Source: Latrodectus hesperus
Taxonomy: Eukaryota; Arthropoda; Arachnida; Araneae; Theridiidae
Length of the DNA stretch: 64,000 bases
Assembly: GCA_037975125.1 (NCBI GenBank)
Contig: CM075862.1
Location: 43,042,924-43,106,923 of the forward strand
Direction of reading: 5' to 3'
This document shows positions 11,201 to 24,122 of the stretch, piece after piece. Position 1 is the stretch's first letter. Every line of letters starts with the position of its first letter. The notes below the pieces were generated by a model that did no database searches, was not told where the DNA came from, and saw only the letters and a program-made list of their open reading frames with translations. The translations under genes and the position numbers were made by a program.

Positions 11201-11871
11201 ACTCTTACCGGGATTACATTTCGTGAGAGATCGACGAGTGAAGAAGCCACTAGTACTCCTTTAACGCTATTGTCGGAATCTGGATATTCAGTCAATCCAT
11301 AATGAAAATTATTATCTTCTGAAAGAGCTCCGCAAATTATTGTCTCAGTTCTTGGTGGTAATGTTGTTTCACTCTTCGCAGTTATATGATGGACTGTTTT
11401 AATATCTGAATATTTCGTCTTAAAAATCGCTATTTCTTCAGAACATGAGTGTAGTTCATTATTTTTAAAATCTAACTTGAAATGGTTTTCTTTGAGAAAG
11501 TCCAATCCAAGAATAAATTCGTCATTTATATCAGCGACATATGCCATATGATGGTACACGGCATTACCAAATGCAATGTTTAGATTTATTTTTCCATGCA
11601 CTTTAATCTTGTCACCTGTCACAGTTTGGAGGGTAATGCAGGGCGGCGTCCAGATGAGTTTGTCACCAAGTTTGCGAGCCAAATCTGTCCTAATGATAGT
11701 TACGTTGGCTCCAGTATCGATTATCATTCTGCAGGGAACTTCGTTGACATGTCCCATAACGAAAAGTCCGTTGTCGCCGCTACTTACGGAAGAAATGTGA
11801 AACAATTTGAAATGGGGCTTCTGACTCTCTGGACATCTCCGCCCCGCGAGATGGCCACATATTAGTTTCCC
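8266..11871 (-). CDS. Gypsy pol polyprotein: protease, RT, RNase H, integrase
   Basis: An uninterrupted frame ending at 8266. From the TTG at 11805 it encodes 1179 residues, with no ATG at that point; the frame is open upstream into gag, so it is probably made only as Gag-Pol by -1 frameshifting at 11865-11871. Counting from 11805: aspartic protease with DTGA at 30-33; reverse transcriptase about 305-490 with YLDD at 447-450; RNase H about 588-705 with D594, E637 and D662; integrase zinc finger with H835, H843, C873 and C876; integrase core with D905, D965 and E1001; and a GPY/F-type module with WEGPY at about 1139-1143. All catalytic residues I looked for are present. The products act in cytoplasmic particles and, for integrase, on nuclear DNA. 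Confidence 0.95.
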   Translation of the reverse strand, partial: GKLICGHLAGRRCPESQKPHFKLFHISSVSSGDNGLFVMGHVNEVPCRMIIDTGANVTIIRTDLARKLGDKLIWTPPCITLQTVTGDKIKVHGKINLNIAFGNAVYHHMAYVADINDEFILGLDFLKENHFKLDFKNNELHSCSEEIAIFKTKYSDIKTVHHITAKSETTLPPRTETIICGALSEDNNFHYGLTEYPDSDNSVKGVLVASSLVDLSRNVIPVRVANLSNKVKLIKEGEVLATCTPVTCINRNCQATLSEPPDTLIDELLQRAELDDKQRNAARNLLLEFGDLFSKKSDDVGRTKLTQHRINTGNHPPIKQHPRRLPFAKQEEVDNLLMEMQQNDIIEPSESPWASPIVLVRKKDGSTRFCVDYRRLNNITKKDSYPLPRIDDTLDALSGKQWFSTLDLKSGYWQVEIHPEDREKTAFTTGQGLWQFKVMPFGLCNAPATFERLMETVLRGLSYEACLVYLDDIIIVGRTFEDHLRNIRKVLEKLKMANLKLNPCKCNLFRREVSYLGHIISAEGVRTDPEKISAVKDWSRPKDVHQLRSFLGLCTYYRKFVKGFSSIARPLHKLTEVKQRFLWTDECEKAFKQLKEALTSSPVLAYPQPEKLFILDTDASNENIGAVLSQEIDDKEYVIAYWSKCLSKPERNYCTTRKELLAIVKAIEHFHHYLYGRKFLLRTDHASLTWLLNFKNPEGQVARWIQRLQEFDFEIRHRKGTLHGNADALSRKPCNESCRYCSRVEKNYQLINTSVRQVTVSPPSKPDPWSDEGLREAQKEDPDINPILELKESSSMRPSWQDISTYSPATKQYWALWDSLHIRNGVLYRKWESDDGRNFKWQLVLPKSRISDVLKELHSSSTGGHFGVMKTLQKVRERFYWSKTRQDVEKWCQSCDDCAARKGPKKRSRGRLQRYNVGAPFERIALDILGPLPRSSNGNKYILVVMDYFTKWPEAFAIPDQEATTVAEVLVQQWVSRFGTPLQIHSDQGTNFTSVVFKGMCQILGIDKTQTTPLHPQSDGMVERFNRTILNNLSLMVSRNQQDWDLKLPLFLLAYRSAVHETTGYTPSQMLFGRELRLPCDLQFGRPPDTSSSPEEYLRDLQARLEDVHNFARDRINLTTERMKTRYDTRATGHEFQEGDKVWLWNPIRRKGLSPKLQANWEGPYTVLKRLNDVVVRIRKSSASKPKVVHYDRLAPYRNVE
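11814..11871 (-). promoter_or_regulatory. -1 ribosomal frameshift signal with predicted pseudoknot
   Basis: On the minus strand the last two gag codons before the stop form the heptamer G GGA AAC (11871-11865), a canonical X XXY YYZ slippery site in the gag frame. Slipping back one base leads into the open pol frame. An 8-nt spacer follows (11864-11857). Stem 1 is GGCCATCTC (11856-11848) with GAGATGTCC (11839-11831), eight of nine positions paired. The loop contains GGGGC (11845-11841), perfectly complementary to GCCCC (11818-11814), giving an H-type pseudoknot. The arrangement is seen in the sequence; its function is inferred. Confidence 0.82.
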
Positions 11872-13115
11872 TGCTGTGGTGGAAGATCATTTCCACCATT
11901 TTTTCGTTTCGGGCAGTCTCTCTGAACGTGTCCGACTGCACCGCAAGTCCAACACTGAATTTTCGTGTTTCTGCCACCTTTACTCAATTCTAAGTTACGG
12001 AATTTTCGCCGCAGATCTTCGATTTGCTTTCTGAGATCATAGTCCGTATCAGTAGTAGAGACGGCTCTGATTGAGTGCCGGTCTTTACGCGCGGCCTGCT
12101 GGGCAGCCTCTATCTTATGTGCGTAGACTAGGGCAGATCCAATATCTTTGACATCGGCGAGTCTAAGTGTTTTCTGTATCTCCGGATCCCTCACACTATC
12201 GATGAAGTGATGGAGAGCCAGATCTTGACGTGTCTCAGCTGGGCAGTCCGAAAATGCTAGATGGGAAAGTCGCTGAATATCGGCAGCCAATTCTTGAAGA
12301 CTTTCACCCGCTTTTTGATAGCGGGACTTTAACTGTAGTCTGCTATATTCTTTAGTGCACTTATCTCCAAACCGCAGCTCAAGCGCACTCGATAGGGCTT
12401 GGAAATCGTGCCTCTGCTCCTCCGGAAGCGTCTCGAGGATGTCAGCCGCGTCTCCTCTTAAAGAAGCCGCCAGGTGAAAAGCTTGGGCTCGGGGATTCCA
12501 TCCATTAGCTTCCGCTACCATCATAAACTGGGTCTTGTATACTTGCCAGGATGATTTCCCATCAAATGTTGAGAGTTTAATATTGGCTAGGGAAGGCACA
12601 AATGTCACGTTGGGTTCCTCATGTCTGTTTGACATTTGCTTCTTCAAGCTTTCAATCTCCTTATTGATATTGTCTAATGCTTCTTCCACGTTTTCTTCTA
12701 TCTCTAGAACTTTAGTTTCTACTGAAGTTACCTTATCCTCCATTGCATTCATCTTCTCCTGAATGATGTTGGAGAATTCTTCTTTAACACTTACAATGTC
12801 CTTCTTAAGCTCATCCTGTCCAGATTTTATCTCTCTCATCATCTCGGCGTTAATCTCTTCTTGTCTAGCTTTCATCTCTTCTTGTCCAGCTTTCATCACC
12901 TCCTGTCCAGATTTTATCTCTTTCATCATCTCGGTTTTAATCTCTTCTTGTCCAGCTTTCATCTCTTCTTGTCTAGCTTTCATCTCTTCTTGTCCAGCTT
13001 TCATCTCGGTTTTCATATCTTCTTGTCCAGCTTTCATCTCAGCCATCTGCTCCGCTAATTTTTCGAGAAGACTTTTCATTAAATCCATATCCATTTTTCT
13101 TGTGACACGCTGCAT
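11862..13115 (-). CDS. Gypsy gag: coiled coil, capsid-like region, CCHC zinc knuckle
   Basis: I chose the ATG at 13113-13115 (about 417 residues). The frame is open further upstream into the LTR but only through non-ATG starts and across the primer-binding site. The N-terminal third is a charged repeat of heptads based on MKAGQEE, with variants such as MKARQEE and IKSGQEV, then more coiled coil. The middle (around FVPSLANIKLSTFDGKSSW) looks like the capsid-type region of retrotransposon Gag. The C-terminus has one CCHC knuckle, CWTCGAVGHVQRDC, expected to bind RNA. The gene ends TAA at 11862-11864, immediately after the frameshift heptamer. It is the structural protein of the particle. The coiled-coil heptads are encoded by a 21-bp DNA repeat. 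Confidence 0.93.
   Translation of the reverse strand: MQRVTRKMDMDLMKSLLEKLAEQMAEMKAGQEDMKTEMKAGQEEMKARQEEMKAGQEEIKTEMMKEIKSGQEVMKAGQEEMKARQEEINAEMMREIKSGQDELKKDIVSVKEEFSNIIQEKMNAMEDKVTSVETKVLEIEENVEEALDNINKEIESLKKQMSNRHEEPNVTFVPSLANIKLSTFDGKSSWQVYKTQFMMVAEANGWNPRAQAFHLAASLRGDAADILETLPEEQRHDFQALSSALELRFGDKCTKEYSRLQLKSRYQKAGESLQELAADIQRLSHLAFSDCPAETRQDLALHHFIDSVRDPEIQKTLRLADVKDIGSALVYAHKIEAAQQAARKDRHSIRAVSTTDTDYDLRKQIEDLRRKFRNLELSKGGRNTKIQCWTCGAVGHVQRDCPKRKNGGNDLPPQQGN
12795..13045 (-). repeat. Coding minisatellite (21-bp units) in gag
   Basis: The heptad MKAGQEE and close variants recur about ten times, giving a DNA period of 21 bp with occasional longer inserts (IKTEMMKEIKSGQ type) that themselves recur. 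Unit number is likely to vary between copies of the element. Confidence 0.85.
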
Positions 13116-13126
13116 CAACTCTTCAA

Positions 13127-13143
13127 CCCCGATTCTGACACCA
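13127..13143 (-). promoter_or_regulatory. Primer-binding site of the gypsy element
   Basis: Two bases inside the 5' LTR, the minus strand reads TGGTGTCAGAATCGGGG. The leading TGG matches the CCA end of a tRNA, as needed for a tRNA primer. I cannot name the tRNA without a search. Confidence 0.75.
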
Positions 13144-13145
13144 GT

Positions 13146-13745
13146 TGTACCGAGCTCCACGGGTTCGTGTAGATTGCGAGTTGAATAAAGCGACCACTTA
13201 ATTAACACAAGACTTTTATTCGTAAAAAAACTTCACTAGATAAACGAAATTCCCGCTGTAACAATCACAATTATACAGCTACAATTTGTCAGGTATAATA
13301 AGAAACAGCTTCCAATCACAGGTCTCAAATACCTCAGACAGAGAACAACTAGCAGTCTCAACTAATCGTCTTCACTAAACTGACTGTCTTCACAATACTA
13401 CTCTTCCATGTCGGGCTGCGGTATTTATACCTGACTTGGCGGAGAAATCTACCAATTTCGCCAAGGTTCTGGAAGCTTCTAGGCTATCTCGAAAAATATT
13501 GGTCCTAGAGCTTAGGTGATGGATGTTTCCAGAAGTATCGATTTCTCGCCAAGTCGCCAAAAATCTCGCCAACAGTCGCCAAGTCGCCAAGAATCTCGCC
13601 AACTGTCGCCAAGTCGCCAAATCATTAGGAAATCCGCTTTTAAACTACAACACGTCTAAATACCGCAATTTTTGCCCAAAATGTGAGAATTTCTGATCTG
13701 TCTGAGATATTTTAAGACAAATATAATCATTATTTACAAATTTGT

Positions 13746-13749
<4 letters not shown>
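13146..13749 (-). repeat. 5' LTR of the gypsy element with TATA box
   Basis: A 604-bp copy with no difference seen from the other LTR. On the minus strand TATAAATA lies at 13429-13422, a plausible core promoter. The 30-bp repeat seen in the other LTR recurs from 13546. Confidence 0.95.

Positions 13750-13798
<49 letters not shown>
13750..13798. repeat. (TA)n array, right part
   Basis: Continuation of the TA array interrupted by the gypsy insertion; the two parts total about 87 bp. Confidence 0.95.
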
Positions 13799-14771
<973 letters not shown>

Positions 14772-16769
14772 GATGTGATTACTAGTGATTCACCGGTTTT
14801 TAGAGAAGTCTTTTAACTTCAAATACGTAACACCTAATCTTTAGAGATAATAACCGATTTTCTCCTTCTTTCTAGTAACAGTAATTCAGTTTTTGAATTA
14901 ATTTGCAAAGGTTTCGGAGGAATAATTCTAATTATATAATGATGCGATGCTAATTTTAATTTATTTTTTAAGCATCACAAAACAAAGTATACATTCGAAA
15001 TCAAGTCTAGTTTGAGAACTCGTTTTCGATAAGACATGAAAAGCTGCCTTAAGAAGCCCAAATAATTGTTTAATCATTCTCTATTCTCTCTCTAGACTCA
15101 CATCTCCAATACCAAAATATTTATTAAAAAGAAGGCTTAAGAAGTCTAAATAATCAATACTTATTCATGATCAGATACACATTTCCAACAACATAACACA
15201 ATTATTTAAAATATGACTTATAAATCCTAAATGGAAATATTTTAATTGCACATACATAGCAGTGCACGTTAACCCAGTGCTGTCACCTACGGTTTACAGA
15301 TTTTGCTTGTTACCAAACACCGCGAATTTTTGAAGCATGGTCAGGGAACGATGTCGGCACCTGAGATGGTGCCTCCTCTCCACTTCTACGCCACAACAGC
15401 GGAATGACTTCGAAAGTCGCAGATTAACATAGACACCTTTCTCGTCCACTAAGTCCAGCATCCGAGTGAGGAAAAATATGTTAATTCTCGCAGTCGGTGG
15501 AAGCGACAAGTGTTGATTCACTTTGCAGATTATTCTGGAAGCGGCATGGAGCTACTGAGCCATTGAATCTCATGTTGCTAACAACAATGACTGCAAAGCT
15601 GTTGAGCATTGCAGAGATCAAATTTTACTCCTTTTTTTTAAATGTTTCTCATATTACAAGAATAAAGAGTTTGAACTATTATGATGTGCAATAAACTTGA
15701 AAATGAATTAAATATAATGCATCATTCACTCTAATGCTTTGTAAAATACATTTATACAAAACCTGATATATATTTTGTATTCACCGCGAGTTTATTGTAA
15801 TAATTAAAATATTAACAAAGTTGAACATGAAATGTCGATATTTTATTAGCACATTATGTTACATCATGAAGGGTGAGTAAAAAAATAATGAAAACCGAAC
15901 TCAGAACACGATGAAAATGCACTCAATTTTCACGTGCTTAAGACTTGCAAAATCTTGAAAACTAAATTTAAAAATATCTTTACAGATTATAAATACAGAA
16001 ATTAAACCCAGCTAATCGAATGTAAACTAAAAAAAATTTAAAAATATTCAAAAAAATATATTTAATAAAGTATACCTCATTGCTATATTGCTATATCATT
16101 GCTATATTACAATGAAGCATTCTTACAATTACTTATAAAACCAATCTGAATGGATCAAAATAAATAATTTTTATATGAAAGTTAATGGATGTTAAAATTT
16201 TATATGATTTGAAAAATATTTTAATAAAATTATTAAAAATATTTTGACAAAATTTTGTATTTATTCAAGAAGTATGCATTTGACGGAAGTTTTAATAGAA
16301 ATGGAAACAAAAGTATATCTTTAATATCTACGAGACTATAAAAATATTAATTGTTGCTTTAATTACTTCGCTTTATTTAAAACAAAAAAGTATCAAATAA
16401 ATAATTAAATTATTCACAAATATAACATTTCAAGTAAAATTACATTTCAGGATAAATATTTGATTTATCTAGTGCTAAATTAAATGTGCAGGTTGGTTAT
16501 TATTCAATAATTCAACAATTTAGTTGATAAGGAAAATAATATATTTGTAAAAACTTTTCATCATTTGCCTATTATTCTAAACGAAGATTAATAAGCGTTT
16601 ACTGGACAATGAAAGTTAATGTTTTTACTGTTTTGAAAAAAACTAGAGATCAATAGTAGTCCTAGCTTCATTGACCAAGGCTCATTGTTTCAAATCTCAT
16701 TGTATGTTCTTTTAGAGTGGTACCCCTAAACAGTGACTACTTTTGAATTCAAGAATAGTTTATCTTGAG
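14772..16769. other. Mostly AT-rich, with a possible repeat at 15240-15580
   Basis: No gene is recognised. The patch at 15240-15580 is clearly less AT-rich and contains the phrases CGATGTCGGCACCTGAGA and GGTGCCTCCTCTCCA. It has the feel of an interspersed repeat, but I cannot assign a family and see no second copy in the window. Confidence 0.4.
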
Positions 16770-17165
16770 CCATAGTAGCCTAGTGTTTTCGACATCGTCT
16801 TTCTGTCATGAATTGTCATTGGCGGTTCGATTCCCAATACAGCCAAACACCCACTGAGTACATATAATATATGTGTTCGTTTAATCTGTGGAATCGAAAA
16901 TCCTGTGGTCAGTCGTTGAATAGTTGCCATTTGTTTATTGGTCTGAAGGAAAAAAAAGGAAATTTTCTCCCCCTCCAAATCAAAGCCAAGATTGAGTTAG
17001 TGATTTCTCTGGTTGTGCCATCTATCGGAGAAGTCTTAGAGCAAAGACTTACTTTCACCTTCGTGGCCTCTGTTTAAAACGAAAGACGCACCCTTCTGTC
17101 TTAGTTTCGCGTAACCGTCGGTTAGTGAGCTTGGCTTGTTCAAGTGTCTTAAGTTACAACAACAA
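16770..17165 (+). mobile_element. tRNA-derived SINE, family A (older copy)
   Basis: The tRNA-like head has GTAGCCTAGTG (A-box-like region) and GGTTCGATTCCCA (B box). It is followed by a body shared along its length with the copy at 55438-55827, including GTGGAATCGAAA, CATCTATCGGAG and ACGAAAGACGCACCCT. SINEs of this type are transcribed by RNA polymerase III and moved by LINE enzymes. Flanking duplications are not clear, so it is probably older than the 55-kb copy. Confidence 0.85.
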
Positions 17166-17584
17166 TAGATAATATGGCAAAGATGAAATCATAGAGAAAT
17201 AATTGGTTGATCATTTGCATAGGTCTTAAGACAAGTGTCAGTTGGTTACAAATCAACCTCACGTAACAACCATAAGAACAACATACTTTTTCTTTGTTTT
17301 GTGTTTCTTGCTTTTAAAAATAATAGTTAAGGACATACACATCAATGTGATATTTCAAAAGGAAATTTCCTAAAATAACAAAAGTGAGTTATAGGTAATT
17401 ACTAATCACATTTAATTTCAAAATGCGAATCCAATATAGAAGTGTTTTCTTAAATTATTTCCAATTGATAGGAATTATGAACTGAAACTTTTTTGTACTA
17501 TTTTCGAACTGGTGTGATTTTTCACTATTAACTCACTTTATTTTGGCAATGAACAACATCTTTTGAATATTTTAGGAGCTCAAC
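17166..17584. other. No gene seen; downstream flank of the receptor gene
   Basis: AT-rich sequence lying 3' of the receptor gene. If the receptor has a further exon it would lie here or further left. I could not identify one. Confidence 0.4.
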
Positions 17585-18784
17585 TCACTGAAGATCGAGT
17601 TGCATGATGAGGAGGGAGTATACCAAAGCACTTCCCACCGCAGCTAGAGCGAATTCTTTTCGGAATTCGAAATAGCCCCACGCTGATGGCACGAAAGCCT
17701 CGTCGTAGAATCTGAAACACAGCAAAAGCAGATTATTCACTTGAATGGACTTGTTAGACTCCAAAAAAGATACGATAATTTCTCTGTGAGCACATTTAAC
17801 ACTCTTATCGGCCTCATGGATCGAGGCAGCTGACTGGGACACCAAGAGGAAGGATGTCATACCACGAACGGCTACGCTGATGGACGAAATTAACAATCCA
17901 AAAGAATAATTACGGAAAGCTGCCACGTTCAGGATTAGAATTATGGTAAACACGCTCAAAAGGTCACTCACTAGCAGAAGCAGCGCAAAAGAAGACATTA
18001 CCTCTTCGAAAGCTTGCAGACTTTTAATGATGGCATCGTATTCCACAAAGCATTGATAAACATTTCTGGCATCTGCTGTTAGTAGATGAGAACTCAATTT
18101 CTTCTGGTGAGCGACGAGACGTTTTCGAATAGAGAAGCAGATAATGGCGTAAATCCCAGCGACGATTGCTGGCAGGGTATAAAGCATGACGTCGTGCAAA
18201 TACCTCACCACGAACATCCACAGGCAAGTTTTCTTTCCGGCAGTATCAATCAGCTTGAGTGTGTGGTATTGGAAAAAATCGACACAAAATGCTTCAGTAC
18301 TGTAAATCGTTAAGGAAGCCGATATTACGAGGGGGCTTGCAACAGTGTATACGACAACCAGCTTTGTAAGCAATTTCATACATTTGAAGCCATTTCCACC
18401 TCTGGAATTGTGGATGTCATTTAAAATTGTGATTAATTGTTTCTTGCTTCGATATAGTTTCATGTAGAGAACAAAAGTGCTCATCTCTTGAAGCTTTCTG
18501 GATATAGTTTCTTTCATGCTCCATGTGCGTGTGTTCAAGTCCGTCTGGATGAAGGTGGTGAAGAGCACGAGGAAGTACACAACCCAGACTCCTTGCATTA
18601 AGGCCGAGTAGGCCTTACGAGCTATGACTCTATTCTTATTTAAAGTTTTAGCACTGAATACGTCAATACCCATTAAAAATAAAATACATTTTATAGGCGA
18701 TAGGTAATCTTTTTCTTGAGAATACATCGTGAAAGATGCCGAATATTTATGGTATACTTTTGCAAAATCGCGATTATTTGCCAT
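17585..18784 (-). CDS. Gustatory-receptor-like seven-transmembrane chemoreceptor
   Basis: A 399-residue frame starting at the ATG at 18782-18784 (MANNRDFAKV). Hydrophobic segments lie at about 59-79, 96-112 (weak), 139-161, 194-218, 264-287, 294-316 and 377-396, which fits seven helices. The last helix ends VYSLLIMQL (388-396), close to the TYhhhhhQF signature of arthropod gustatory receptors. Length (usually about 380-450) and layout also fit. The family forms ligand-gated cation channels in sensory neuron membranes with an intracellular N-terminus; the ligand here cannot be predicted. No intron is needed for this frame. However, the TGA stop at 17585-17587 lies inside GTGAGT (minus strand 17588-17583), a perfect splice-donor sequence, so the true gene may continue in another exon after codon 398. 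No other receptor lies in the window. An odorant-type or orphan receptor is less likely. Confidence 0.75.
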   Translation of the reverse strand: MANNRDFAKVYHKYSASFTMYSQEKDYLSPIKCILFLMGIDVFSAKTLNKNRVIARKAYSALMQGVWVVYFLVLFTTFIQTDLNTRTWSMKETISRKLQEMSTFVLYMKLYRSKKQLITILNDIHNSRGGNGFKCMKLLTKLVVVYTVASPLVISASLTIYSTEAFCVDFFQYHTLKLIDTAGKKTCLWMFVVRYLHDVMLYTLPAIVAGIYAIICFSIRKRLVAHQKKLSSHLLTADARNVYQCFVEYDAIIKSLQAFEEVMSSFALLLLVSDLLSVFTIILILNVAAFRNYSFGLLISSISVAVRGMTSFLLVSQSAASIHEADKSVKCAHREIIVSFLESNKSIQVNNLLLLCFRFYDEAFVPSAWGYFEFRKEFALAAVGSALVYSLLIMQLDLQ

Positions 18785-22199
<3,415 letters not shown>

Positions 22200-23206
22200 T
22201 ATGTGATCGCCCCTCATCTGTATACAAAGTTTACACATTATGACCATGCTTTCAATTAGGTGGTCAAACACCGCAGATTTAAGCAATAGCCATTATTCTA
22301 GTAGAGCAGTTTCCAGCTCAATAAAAATGGCTGGAGGTGGGAAACGTGAAGATAAAGCACGCCCGAGAGCATCCCAAAGATTTTCAATGGGATTAAGGTC
22401 GGGAGAATATGCTGTCCATGCCATACGCGCAATCCCTTCATTCTCCAGGTAGTCATCGACGATGTCAGCTCTATGAGGACGTGCGTTATCATCCATTAAA
22501 ACAAAAATAGAGCCAACTACTGCAGCGTACAATCTCAGAATGGATTCTGGGACTTCATCTCGATATCGGACAGCCGTCACACCCCATTTAAAGATGTGCA
22601 GGTCAGTGCGGCATCCTAATGAAATCCCTGCCCAAACCATAATGCTTCCACCTCGGAATGCGTGATGTTCGGTGATGTTTTTGGGCTGATTGCGTGTTCC
22701 TTGTTCACGCCATATCCTTATATGCTTGTCATCTAACTCCAAAGCAAATCTTGACTCATCAGTAAACATGACAGTCCAATTGACATGTTCTCGATACCAC
22801 TTTAATCGTGCCCCTTTTTATTGAACGGATTAGACAAACATAAACCCCGGGCGTACAGTCCACTCATATGTAATTTTCGGCGTACAGTAGCTGCAGATAT
22901 CACCTTACCAATGAACGCTGTAACCATAGATGTCACACGTGTGGAGGTCACTCTGCGATTCCGCATGGCTAAAACCGCAATATATCCATCTTCCGCGGGG
23001 TTTGTAACCCTTAGGCGACCGGCTACGGGCCTTCGGACAACTCTCTGTGTGGTTTGGAATTGTTTCCATAAACGTGATATTCCAGACAGATAAACGCCAA
23101 AAAAGAGAGCAACATCTGAGATCGATTGTCCTGCTTCAATGCGCCCCACAGCACGCCAACGCTCAAAATCTTCCATTCGTCTTCTGAAAGTCATGAAAAC
23201 ACGCAT
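22200..23206 (-). pseudogene. Tc1-like transposase (DD34E), frameshifted
   Basis: Two minus-strand frames make one Tc1-type transposase. The N-terminal part (23206 to 22802) has the helix-turn-helix region (ERWRAVGRIEAGQSISDVA) and the linker RRPVAGRLR. The C-terminal part (22769 to 22293) has catalytic residues in MFTDESRF, VLMDDNARPHRA and YSPDLNPIENLW, and the hallmark GGSIMVWAGIS. The frame is lost at about 22790-22800 between NPFNKKG and EHVNWTVMFTD, and again near the C-terminus, where remnants of the usual ending run to about 22200. I could not find a matching terminal repeat at the other end. The protein was a DNA cut-and-paste enzyme; this copy is inactive. Confidence 0.9.
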
Positions 23207-23210
23207 ATCT

Positions 23211-23815
23211 TTAAAACAAATCGTATGAAAGTTTTAAACACCTTCTATCAGCACTTACAATCAACTTCTGTAATCCTTCATAAAGCTGGTATCTTATAAG
23301 AATGCCCTTTTTGCATATTTCTTGACATGAAAGCACGATTAGCTGTTACCTAACATATTTGCATACTTCTCATCTACCTCTGCAGCGATTTGCATCCTCT
23401 TGAATTCTGATTAGCTTCCGGAAGTTAGCATTTTCCTTTCCAAGCTTAACATTTGAAAGTGATTGTATATTGGGTTCCCACGTTACATTCCCACTATCGT
23501 TATAACCCATTTCAATATATTGATGTCTCACACATCTTACAAATGGACAACAAATCTGCACAGGAAAGTGCTGTATAAATTGACTTAAGTGTAAAGTAGG
23601 GGGATAATCATATAAATGCCTGCAGTATGTACGTGGTGCATGCAAGATTACATTGCATTCCATCCTAAGATTTTAACTACCGTTACCACCCCTTCAATAT
23701 GTGGATCCCTTCATTCTACAAACAGTCGATAGTTTTGCGGAAGAGCTGTGAACTTCATCTTTGAACTTCAACTACTGTTTCTGCTATTTCAGTGTGTGGG
23801 TGTCTCACACATTCT
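23211..23815. other. No gene recognised
   Basis: Moderately AT-rich. A phrase near 23525 (GTCTCACACATCTTACA) resembles one near 23801 (GTCTCACACATTCTATA), suggesting an old local duplication or two relics of one repeat. Confidence 0.4.
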
Positions 23816-24122
23816 ATACATGGGAGGTCGCGGTGGACTGGTTGGTTGGAGCGTTGTTCTCATTATCGGAAGGCAATGAGTTTGAATCCCAGCTTAACCG
23901 AAGATTCATCGTATTCACCAAAGGCTGCTGGGGCACGTTAAAACTGGGCGTGGTTACAATACCTTCCAAGTGAAATGATACTTCTGGGTGTATCAGGTCA
24001 AGTATTGGGAGTTTTCTGCTTGGTCCTTGCTTCAAAATCACGAAGACTCCATCTAACTGGTCGAGTCCAATCCAGGGCTAATTACCGGGAAGCCTGCTGG
24101 TGCAACAGCTTTCTTTAAATGG
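23816..24122 (+). mobile_element. tRNA-derived SINE, family B
   Basis: A tRNA-like head (GGTCGCGGTGGACTGGTTGG, then GAGTTTGAATCCCAGC as B box) is followed by a body that reappears in reverse at 37926-38218 and partly at 30733-30850, including TTTTGAAG/CTTCAAAATCACGAAG and the end GCTGGTGCAACA. No clear target duplication. Confidence 0.8.

Larger units (their letters stand above)
7471..13749 (-). mobile_element. Complete gypsy-type LTR retrotransposon (minus strand)
   Basis: A 6279-bp element with two 604-bp LTRs (7471-8074 and 13146-13749) bounded by TG...CA. Reading on the minus strand, the order is 5' LTR, primer-binding site, gag, pol (protease, reverse transcriptase, RNase H, integrase), polypurine tract and 3' LTR. 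The domain order with integrase last places it in the gypsy/Metaviridae group. There is no env-like third frame: pol ends only about 190 bp from the 3' LTR. I see no difference between the LTRs by eye, and both genes are open, so the insertion is young and may be competent. The target is a TA array, so the duplication (probably 4 bp of TA) cannot be resolved. It is less AT-rich than its surroundings, fitting recent arrival. Confidence 0.96.

Noticed and set aside
11780..11977. 65-residue minus-strand frame across the gag/pol junction
   Set aside because: It is in the third frame, neither gag nor pol; those frames explain the sequence.
12763..13188. 141-residue plus-strand frame rich in Ser/Phe/Ile
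   Set aside because: Antisense shadow of the gag coiled-coil repeat.
13116..13208. Upstream extension of gag into the LTR
   Set aside because: It begins with GTG and reads through the primer-binding site; the first ATG at 13115 is a better start.
23370..23663. 97-residue minus-strand frame
   Set aside because: No recognisable motif; lies in sequence with traces of local duplication and no supporting context.
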